DNA from: DASQTB01 sp035642095
GTDB lineage: Bacteria; Actinomycetota; UBA4738; CALAEC01
Length of the DNA stretch: 6,308 nucleotides
NCBI GenBank assembly: GCA_035642095.1
Contig: DASQTB010000088.1
Location: forward strand, 1-6,308
Reading direction: 5' to 3'
The notes below the pieces were generated by a model. The model ran no database searches. It was given only the letters and a program-made list of their open reading frames with translations, and was not told the DNA's origin. This document shows positions 1 to 5,300 of the stretch, in pieces. The position numbers and the translations under genes are program-made. Each line of letters starts with the position of its first letter. Positions within the stretch are counted from its first letter, which is position 1.

Positions 1-1
1 C

Positions 2-553
2 GACCGGTTCCTCCGGCACGTGTCCCGGTGCCGGGTCCTGGCCGTCGTGGTGGACGCCACGTCGCCCCACCCCGCCGCGGACGTGCGCACGGTCCGGGCC
101 GAGATCGAGGCGTACGATCCGGAGCTGGCCGAGCGACCGTCGGTGGTGGTCGTCACCAAGATCGATCTCGTGGACGACGTCCCGGTCGCTGCGGATGGCC
201 AGATCGAGACGTCGGGCCTGACCGGAGCCGGGGTCGACGTCCTGGGGGACCGCCTGGCCGCGCTGGCGGCCTCGCCTCCGGCTGAGGACGCGGAACCCAC
301 GATCGTGCTTCGCCCCGGTCGGGACGAGTTCTCCGTCCGCCGCCTGGGCGACCACCGCTTCCGGGTCGAGGGCCGCGCGGTCGAGCGGTGGGTCCGGGAA
401 GCCGATCTGGAGGACCCACGACAGGTGATCCGGCTCCAGGACCGGCTGCGGCGAGAGGGAGTCGAGAAGCGGCTGGCCCGGGAGGGCGCTCGGGAGGGAG
501 ATGAGGTCGACATCGCCGGCCAGACGTTCCAGTACTACCCGGAGCCCCGATGA
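2..553 (+). CDS. obg: Obg family GTPase, 3' part only (end of G domain plus C-terminal OCT domain)
   Basis: This is the C-terminal 183 residues of an Obg/CgtA GTPase, a ribosome-associated GTPase that acts in large-subunit assembly and stress control. The frame is open to the left edge, where it reads DRFLRHVSRCRVL, matching the Obg segment before the G4 motif, so the glycine-rich Obg fold, P-loop and G3 lie outside the window. The G4 motif is TKID (155-166) instead of the usual NKxD, and the G5 region is SGLTG (212-226). From about 299 to 550 lies the OCT (DUF1967) domain: an F-x-V-x-R start, the RVEG turn, a helix ending LRREGVEKRL, then GDEVDI and an F-Q-Y-Y end. The stretch between G4 and G5 is short for the family. 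The stop overlaps the proB start as ATGA. Family assignment is firm; any change in nucleotide binding is inference. Confidence 0.93.
   Translation, partial: DRFLRHVSRCRVLAVVVDATSPHPAADVRTVRAEIEAYDPELAERPSVVVVTKIDLVDDVPVAADGQIETSGLTGAGVDVLGDRLAALAASPPAEDAEPTIVLRPGRDEFSVRRLGDHRFRVEGRAVERWVREADLEDPRQVIRLQDRLRREGVEKRLAREGAREGDEVDIAGQTFQYYPEPR
541..544 (+). promoter_or_regulatory. Shine-Dalgarno site for proB
   Basis: GGAG lies five bases before the ATG at 550, inside the last codons of obg. It supports that ATG as the proB start and is the clearest ribosome binding site in the window. Most of the other starts lack a strong one. Confidence 0.55.
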
Positions 554-1659
554 GCCGAGCGGTCCGGGCCGTCCGCCGGCTGGTGGTCAAGGTCGGCACG
601 TCGAGCCTGGTCGATGACCGGGGCCGGGCCTTGTCCCGGAAGCTGGCTAAGGTCGCCCGAGACGTGGCCTCGGTCCGGAAGGGACGGGACTGCGTCCTGG
701 TCTCCTCCGGGGCGATCGCCTCCGGGCTGGGGCCGATGGGCCTGTCCAGGCGGCCCCGAGACATCCCCGGCCTCCAGGCCGCGGCGGCGGTCGGGCAGGG
801 CCGACTCATGGCCGAGTACGCCCAGCGGTTCGCCCGGCGGGGCGTGGTGACCGCCCAGGTGCTGCTCACCCAGGAGGACTTCCTCCGCAGGCGGCACTTC
901 ATCAACGCCCGCAACACGTTCGAACGGCTGATGGACGCAGGGATCGTCCCCGTGGTGAACGAGAACGACACCGTGGCCACATCCGAGATCTCCTTTGGAG
1001 ACAACGATCGCCTGGCCGCGCTGGTGGCCATCCTGGTCCGCGCCGATCTGCTCGTGCTGCTCTCGGACGTCGACGGGATCTACACCCGAGACCCCCGCCG
1101 GGGTCGGGCCCGGCTGCTGGGAACGGTGACCGACGTCGACCGGGTCGAGGCCACCGGGCCGGGGACGGACGCCGCCCGAGGCGGCATGGCCTCCAAGCTC
1201 GAGGCCGCGGCCATCTCCACCGCGGCGGGCGTGGGGGTCGTGGTGGCCGGCGCCCACCGGCGCGACGTGCTGGCTCGGATCCTGGGGGGAGAGCCGGTGG
1301 GGACGTGGCTTCCGCCCCGGGGGGATCGGCCCCGGGCCCGGAAAGCGTGGCTGGCCTACGCCAGCGGCGTCCGAGGGCGCATCCTGGTCGATGGAGGGGC
1401 CGAGCGGGCAGTCCGGGAGGACGGGCGGAGCCTCCTGGCCGCCGGCGTGGTCGGCGTGGAGGGGAGGTTCTCGGCCGGCGATCCGGTCGAGGTCGCCGGA
1501 CCGTCGGGCCGTCCGTTTGCCCGGGGCCTCGTCAACTACGCCAGCGAGGAGATGCCCCGGCTGGCCGGGCGGTCGACCGACGAGCTCACCACGCTTCCGG
1601 GTGGGCCGTACGATGGAGAGGTGATCCATCGCGACGAGCTGGTGGTGATGCCCCGATGA
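550..1659 (+). CDS. proB: Glutamate 5-kinase with C-terminal PUA domain
   Basis: ProB phosphorylates the gamma-carboxyl of L-glutamate with ATP, the committed step of proline synthesis in the cytoplasm. At 369 residues it is full length (the E. coli enzyme is about 367). The amino acid kinase domain spans residues 10-255: VVKVGTSSL (12-20) binds phosphate, VSSGAIASG (51-59) and GQGRLM (82-87) follow, NARNTFERL (119-127) and PVVNENDTVA (134-143) shape the glutamate site, FGDNDRLAALVA (149-160) and LLSDVDGIYTRDP (170-182) bind nucleotide, and GGMASKLEAA (211-220) is the conserved Lys loop. The PUA domain covers about 264-345, starting RKAWLAYASGVRG. The ATG overlaps the obg stop and has GGAG five bases upstream. 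Its own stop overlaps the proA start, so the three genes are probably one mRNA with coupled translation. In characterised ProB enzymes proline inhibits the kinase; the sequence alone does not show whether this one is sensitive. Confidence 0.97.
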   Translation: MSRAVRAVRRLVVKVGTSSLVDDRGRALSRKLAKVARDVASVRKGRDCVLVSSGAIASGLGPMGLSRRPRDIPGLQAAAAVGQGRLMAEYAQRFARRGVVTAQVLLTQEDFLRRRHFINARNTFERLMDAGIVPVVNENDTVATSEISFGDNDRLAALVAILVRADLLVLLSDVDGIYTRDPRRGRARLLGTVTDVDRVEATGPGTDAARGGMASKLEAAAISTAAGVGVVVAGAHRRDVLARILGGEPVGTWLPPRGDRPRARKAWLAYASGVRGRILVDGGAERAVREDGRSLLAAGVVGVEGRFSAGDPVEVAGPSGRPFARGLVNYASEEMPRLAGRSTDELTTLPGGPYDGEVIHRDELVVMPR

Positions 1660-2900
1660 GCGTCCTCCGGCCCCTGGCCGGCCCGGCCCGTGCGGCCGCC
1701 CGAGCCCTGGCCACCACGCCGTCGGAGGTGAAGGCGGTGGCCCTCGGTGCCATGGCAGGCGCGTTGGGGGAGCGAGCGGACGAGATCCTGGCGGCCAACC
1801 GGGAGGATGTGGCCCGGGCCCAGGTCGAGGCGGCCACCGGAGCGGTGGTCGACCGCCTGACGCTCGACCGGGACCGCCTCCTCCAGGTCGCGGCGGGCGT
1901 CCGTCAGATCGCAGCGCTTCCAGACCCGATCGGCCACGTTATCGAGGAGCGCACGCTCCCGAACGGCCTTCACGTGCGCAAGGTTCGGGTCCCCCTCGGC
2001 GTCGTCGGCGTCATCTACGAGGGCCGCCCCAACGTCACCGTCGACGCGGCGGCGCTGGCCGTCCGTTCCGGAAACGCCGTGCTCCTGCGGGGATCGCGCA
2101 TCGCCGAGCGGTCCAACGCCGCCCTGGTGGAGGCCCTTCGCGACGCCGGGGAGGGGGCCGGCCTCCCCCCGGCGGCGATCCAGGGGGTCCGGCCGACCCG
2201 GGAGAGCGCCCGGGAGATGATGCGAGCCCGGGACCTCCTCGACCTGCTGATCCCCCGGGGTGGCAACGACCTGATCCAGGCGGTGGTCTCCGAGTCCCAG
2301 GTCCCCGTGATCGAGACCGGCGTGGGGAACTGCCACGTGTACGTCGACCGGGCGGCCGACCTCGAGAAAGCGCTCCGCATCGTGGTCAACGCGAAGGTCC
2401 AGCGCCCCGGCGTGTGCAACGCGGCCGAGTCGTTCCTGATCCACCGGGACCTGGCCGACACCTTCCTGCCCAAGGCCGTGACCGCCCTGCAGGAACACGG
2501 GGTCACCGTGTACGGGGACGAAGCGGTTCGCGCTTCCGGCCAGGGGATCGAGCCGGCCGGCGACGAGGAGTACCGGGCGGAGTTCCTCGACCTCCGGATC
2601 GCGGGGCGGGTGGTGGGCTCTCTCGATGAGGCTCTCGACCACATCGCCCGGTTCGGTACCCGGCACACCGAGGCCATCGTCACCGAGGACCCGGCCGCCG
2701 CCCGTCGGTTCGTCGACGAGGTTGACGCTGCCGCGGTGATGGTGAACGCCTCCACCCGGTTCACCGATGGCTTCGAGTTCGGGATGGGGGCGGAGATCGG
2801 GATCTCCACGCAGAAGCTGCACGCTCGGGGCCCGATGGCCCTTCCCGAGCTGACGTCCTACAAGTGGGTGGTCGAAGGCGACGGTCAGATCCGCTCGTGA
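1656..2900 (+). CDS. proA: Glutamate-5-semialdehyde dehydrogenase (gamma-glutamyl phosphate reductase)
   Basis: ProA reduces gamma-glutamyl phosphate, the unstable ProB product, to glutamate semialdehyde with NADPH. The semialdehyde cyclises to pyrroline-5-carboxylate for ProC, which is not in the window. The protein has 414 residues, normal for the family, with the aldehyde dehydrogenase fold. Visible landmarks are PLGVVGVIYEGRPNVT (113-128), SGNAVLLRGS (138-147), LIPRGGNDLI (198-207), VIETGVGNCHVYVD (218-231), the catalytic cysteine C254 in QRPGVCNAAES, and GAEIGISTQKLHARGP (378-393). The ATG at 1656 is chosen because it forms the ATGA overlap with proB and gives the usual N-terminus; the frame is open further upstream to 1305, but that part is a shadow of proB. 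A weak GGTGGTG eight bases upstream may help initiation. Direct coupling to proB suits enzymes that hand over a labile intermediate. The stop overlaps the next start as GTGA. Confidence 0.97.
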   Translation: MSVLRPLAGPARAAARALATTPSEVKAVALGAMAGALGERADEILAANREDVARAQVEAATGAVVDRLTLDRDRLLQVAAGVRQIAALPDPIGHVIEERTLPNGLHVRKVRVPLGVVGVIYEGRPNVTVDAAALAVRSGNAVLLRGSRIAERSNAALVEALRDAGEGAGLPPAAIQGVRPTRESAREMMRARDLLDLLIPRGGNDLIQAVVSESQVPVIETGVGNCHVYVDRAADLEKALRIVVNAKVQRPGVCNAAESFLIHRDLADTFLPKAVTALQEHGVTVYGDEAVRASGQGIEPAGDEEYRAEFLDLRIAGRVVGSLDEALDHIARFGTRHTEAIVTEDPAAARRFVDEVDAAAVMVNASTRFTDGFEFGMGAEIGISTQKLHARGPMALPELTSYKWVVEGDGQIRS

Positions 2901-3340
2901 CGGATCTGAAGAAGCAGCGCATCGATGCCGAGGACGAAGGATGGACCGAGCTCCGTGCGCTGGTCGACCCCCTGACGCCCGAGCAGACCACCCGTGACGG
3001 CTACTTCGACGACTGGTCGGTCAAGGATCTGATTGCCCATCTCGGATGTTGGATGGCCGAGGCGGCCACGATGCTGGAGCGGATGCGGATGGGGACATTC
3101 GAGAGCTGGGACCACGACGTCGAGGGTCGGAACCTGCAGTGGTACGAGACCTGGCGCGACGTCGACCTCCGAACGGTGTGGGCCGAGCTCCATTCGGCCC
3201 GGGCCCGGATGCTCGAGGAATGGGACCGCCTCGCCGAGATCACCGACGATGCCGACGAGTGGTTCCGGGAGTCGGCGGAGGAGCACTACACCGAGCATCT
3301 TCCTCGGCTCCGGGCCTGGGTCGAAGAGATGGGGGACTAA
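2897..3340 (+). CDS. DinB-like / mycothiol-dependent isomerase-type four-helix protein, function unknown
   Basis: This 147-residue cytoplasmic protein looks like a member of the DinB/YfiT/MDMPI-N superfamily of four-helix bundles. These are often metal-dependent thiol transferases (in actinobacteria frequently mycothiol-dependent), but many have no known reaction. Supporting features are the N-terminal helix with LRALVDPLTPEQ, the typical W-S-V-K-D-L-I-A-H segment (40-48), and H-Y-T-E-H near the C-terminus. H48, H130 and H134 would make the family's three-histidine metal site, so it is probably not a dead copy. The protein is acidic and rich in Trp (9 of 147). The GTG at 2897 was chosen because it overlaps the proA stop by 4 bases; a GTG at 2864 in the same frame would add 11 Arg-rich residues encoded within proA. 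No good Shine-Dalgarno is visible, so translation likely depends on coupling to proA. Its substrate, and any link to proline synthesis, cannot be told from the sequence. Confidence 0.78.
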   Translation: MTDLKKQRIDAEDEGWTELRALVDPLTPEQTTRDGYFDDWSVKDLIAHLGCWMAEAATMLERMRMGTFESWDHDVEGRNLQWYETWRDVDLRTVWAELHSARARMLEEWDRLAEITDDADEWFRESAEEHYTEHLPRLRAWVEEMGD

Positions 3341-4572
3341 GCCGGGACCCAGGGTCGGACGTCAGCGGGCTCCATCGTCGTTCGCCGTTTCCCGGTGGGG
3401 ATCCTGATGTAGAGCAGCGCTCCGAGGATGCCCACCGCGGCCGTGCCGATGCCGGCGCACAGCATGGTCATCCTGGCGCCCAGGGCCTCGACCAGCCCGC
3501 CGCTGGCCCCCAGGGCGATGATCTGGGCGGCCTGGACCATCCCGTAGTACGCGGCGAACGCCCGCCCCCGCAGCCGGTCCGGGACCCGGTGATGGAGGAG
3601 GCTTCGCATCGCCACCAGCTCGACGCCGTTGGCCACGCCACCGATGAAGAACATCGCCACTGCCACGATGAACGTGGCGCTGGCCGCGGCCGTAGTCACG
3701 GCCGCTCCGCCGACCACTGCCCCGACCAGGACCACGGGGGTCAGGGCCGAGGCCCGTCCCCACCGACCGGTGCTGGTCGAGCCGATCACCATGCCGATCG
3801 TCCACGTCGTGATCAGAACGCCGTACCCGGTGTCGCCGGATCGGAGGACGTCCTTGGCGAAGAACACCTCGGCCACGTTGTCCGCCGCGGCGAAGACGAT
3901 CATCACGCCGAGGATGGGCACCACCATTCGGAGCAGGGGGTCCCGGACGATCCACCGGACGCCCTCGCGGGCGCCACCGGAGACGCGCTGTTCCTCGGCA
4001 GCGGGAGCTTCCCCTGGGCGTCGGACCTGGAGCAGCGGGACCACGCCGGCCACCACCAGGAAGGTGCCGGCGTTGGCCAGGAGGGTGGTCGAGGCTCCGA
4101 ACGCGGCCGTGATCGTGGCGGCCAGGACGGGACCCAGAGCCGCCCCGCCCCACCGGGCCACCTCGAGGTACGCGTTGGCCTGGGTGGTCCGATCCTCGCC
4201 GACGGCCCGGGGGAGGAGAGCGAACAGCGCCGGCTGGGTGACCGCCACCCCGGCACCCAACACGAACGACAGGGCCAAGGTGGGCAGCACCCCCGGAGTG
4301 AACGCCAGCACCGCCGCCGCGGCCGTCTGGAACAACGCGGTCACCACCAGGACCCGGACGGTTTCCAACCGGTCGACCAGGAGGCCGGCGACTGGCGCCA
4401 GGATGACGGGCGGGACCAGCCCAGTCAGGAGAAGTCCCGCCACCGCCCATCCCGAGTCGGTCAGGGACTCGAGGCGTAGCGTCAGGGTGATCAGCGCCAG
4501 GTAGTCGCCCAGGTGCGACAGGGCGTAGGCCACGAAGATCAGCCGGAAGTCATGCCGCCGGAGGAGGTTCAT
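3337..4572 (-). CDS. Major facilitator superfamily transporter, likely exporter (MFS_3/EntS-like)
   Basis: This is a 411-residue inner-membrane transporter with about 12 predicted helices (roughly 10-33, 43-66, 72-92, 95-120, 135-158, 160-181, 213-233, 248-268, 275-295, 298-320, 337-360, 368-390) and a central charged cytoplasmic loop (182-212). The loop between helices 2 and 3 carries motif A as G-L-L-V-D-R with an R five residues later (63-73). The N-terminal DFRLIFVAYALSHLGDYLAL and the late PDRLRGRAFAAYYG segment resemble the proton-driven exporters related to EntS; the substrate is not predictable. I chose the ATG at 4572 over an in-frame TTG at 4590 because hydrophobic helix 1 fits either, while the best promoter overlaps the TTG. 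The stop TAG (3339-3337) lies inside the stop region of the converging DinB-like gene, leaving no room for a terminator. It runs opposite to all its neighbours. Confidence 0.9.
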   Translation of the reverse strand: MNLLRRHDFRLIFVAYALSHLGDYLALITLTLRLESLTDSGWAVAGLLLTGLVPPVILAPVAGLLVDRLETVRVLVVTALFQTAAAAVLAFTPGVLPTLALSFVLGAGVAVTQPALFALLPRAVGEDRTTQANAYLEVARWGGAALGPVLAATITAAFGASTTLLANAGTFLVVAGVVPLLQVRRPGEAPAAEEQRVSGGAREGVRWIVRDPLLRMVVPILGVMIVFAAADNVAEVFFAKDVLRSGDTGYGVLITTWTIGMVIGSTSTGRWGRASALTPVVLVGAVVGGAAVTTAAASATFIVAVAMFFIGGVANGVELVAMRSLLHHRVPDRLRGRAFAAYYGMVQAAQIIALGASGGLVEALGARMTMLCAGIGTAAVGILGALLYIRIPTGKRRTTMEPADVRPWVPA

Positions 4573-4581
4573 CGGGTCAAT

Positions 4582-4610
4582 ATTCCACAACGCACTCGGG
4601 CTGGGCTCAA
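4582..4610 (-). promoter_or_regulatory. Candidate promoter for the MFS gene, near-leaderless
   Basis: On the minus strand TTGAGC (4610-4605) and TGGAAT (4587-4582) are 17 bases apart, each matching the sigma-70-type consensus at four of six positions. Transcription would start near 4575, within about three bases of the ATG at 4572. There is no Shine-Dalgarno before that ATG, which agrees with a leaderless or almost leaderless mRNA. Both boxes are weak, so this is tentative. Confidence 0.35.
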
Positions 4611-4639
4611 GCCGGTTGTTCGCCCCAGAGCGGTTCGAC

Positions 4640-4669
4640 CGACAGAGAACGACAGAAACCCACTGAGAG
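4640..4669 (+). repeat. Three imperfect 10-base direct repeats upstream of nadD
   Basis: Three adjacent units start at 4640, 4650 and 4660: CGACAGAGAA, CGACAGAAAC and CCACTGAGAG. The second matches the first at 8 of 10 bases and the third at 7 of 10. The spacing is about one helical turn, and the third unit contains the candidate -35 box of nadD. It could be a set of regulator half-sites or simply a purine-rich stretch; no known operator is recognised. Confidence 0.4.
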
Positions 4670-4691
4670 TGACAATCCCCGGAACTACAAT
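4663..4691 (+). promoter_or_regulatory. Candidate nadD promoter, leaderless arrangement
   Basis: CTGAGA (4663-4668, four of six against TTGACA) and TACAAT (4686-4691, five of six against TATAAT) are separated by 17 bases. Counting about seven bases past the -10 box puts the transcription start at or next to the nadD GTG at 4698. There is no Shine-Dalgarno before that GTG: the 20 bases upstream contain only a distant GGA. Leaderless mRNAs beginning at ATG or GTG are common in actinobacteria, so the geometry is credible. Confidence 0.6.
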
Positions 4692-4697
4692 CCCCCA

Positions 4698-5300
4698 GTG
4701 GACCAGCCGCGACGGCTCGGGGTCATGGGCGGGACGTTCGATCCCGTCCATCACGGCCACCTGGTCACCGCCGAGGAGGCCTTCTGGCAGTTCGGCCTGG
4801 ATCAGGTGGTTTTCGTCCCGACCGGCCAGCCCTGGATGAAAGATCACCCTGAGGTTTCTCCTCCGGAGGACCGATACCTAATGACGGTGATTGCGACGTC
4901 TCCGAACCCACATTTCACCGTCTCCCGGCAGGAGATCGAGCGGGAGGGGCCCACCCATACCGTGGACACTCTCCGGGCCCTTCGGGCCCAGCATGGCGAG
5001 GACACCGAGCTGTTCTTCATCACCGGGGCGGACGCCATGCTGGAGATCTTCCACTGGAAGGATCCGGAGGAGGTCCTGGCCCTGGCCCACTTCATCGCTG
5101 CCACCAGGCCGGGGTACGACATCGCCCGGTTCGAGGCCGAGGCGCCCACGCGCCACTCAAACGTCTCGGTCATGAACGTCCCCGCGCTGGCCATCTCGTC
5201 CACCGACATCCGCTCCCGGATCGGCGAGGGACGGCCGATCCGGTACCTCGTACCGGAGGGCGTGAAGACCTACATCGACAAGGCGGGCCTCTACCGGTGA
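4698..5300 (+). CDS. nadD: Nicotinate-nucleotide adenylyltransferase
   Basis: NadD transfers AMP from ATP to nicotinate mononucleotide to make deamido-NAD, the penultimate step of NAD synthesis in the cytoplasm. The protein has 200 residues, normal for the family, with a Rossmann-type nucleotidyltransferase fold. GGTFDPVHHGHL (11-22) holds the H-x-G-H site (H18-H21) that binds ATP phosphates. FVPTGQPWMK (39-48) and the middle THTVDTLRAL match the nicotinate-nucleotide pocket region; TGADAMLEIFHW is the next family signature. ISSTDIRSRI (166-175) is the C-terminal ATP-binding motif, followed by YLVPEGVKTYI. The GTG start is fixed by the strand RRLGVMGG, which must precede the glycine motif; the ATG at residue 10 would remove it. 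It probably begins a new transcription unit with a leaderless mRNA, and its stop overlaps the next gene as GTGA. Confidence 0.96.
   Translation: MDQPRRLGVMGGTFDPVHHGHLVTAEEAFWQFGLDQVVFVPTGQPWMKDHPEVSPPEDRYLMTVIATSPNPHFTVSRQEIEREGPTHTVDTLRALRAQHGEDTELFFITGADAMLEIFHWKDPEEVLALAHFIAATRPGYDIARFEAEAPTRHSNVSVMNVPALAISSTDIRSRIGEGRPIRYLVPEGVKTYIDKAGLYR

Noticed and set aside
535..1629. Long minus-strand open frame (364 codons) opposite proB
   Set aside because: ProB motifs fill the plus strand throughout. The antisense product is Gly/Pro/His-rich without domain features and is explained by third-position GC bias.
1305..1655. In-frame upstream extension of proA
   Set aside because: This stretch encodes the PUA domain of ProB in another frame. 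ProA of normal length begins at the ATG at 1656.
1536..2822. Long minus-strand open frame (428 codons) opposite proA
   Set aside because: It mirrors proA, which has all its catalytic motifs. The predicted product has no helix or motif pattern of a real family.
2864..2896. Earlier GTG start for the DinB-like gene
   Set aside because: It adds only an Arg-rich 11-residue leader that lies within proA codons. The GTG at 2897 gives the same 4-base overlap pattern as the other junctions.
3046..4479. Long plus-strand open frame (477 codons) opposite the transporter
   Set aside because: It is antisense to a clear membrane protein, and its translation is a low-complexity mix of Gly, Arg, His and Asp with no recognisable domain. 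Open frames of this kind are expected opposite GC-rich genes.
4573..4590. TTG start at 4590 for the transporter
   Set aside because: It lies before or within the best candidate -10 box and has no Shine-Dalgarno. The ATG at 4572 gives the usual short N-terminus before helix 1.
4631..4641. Small inverted repeat CGGT-TCG-ACCG in the intergenic region
   Set aside because: The four-base stem is too short for a terminator, has no T-run, and is expected by chance in GC-rich DNA. It remains at most a weak operator half-site.
4669..4674. GTGACA as a -35 box for nadD
   Set aside because: It is closer to consensus than CTGAGA but is only 11 bases from the TACAAT box, too short for a normal promoter.
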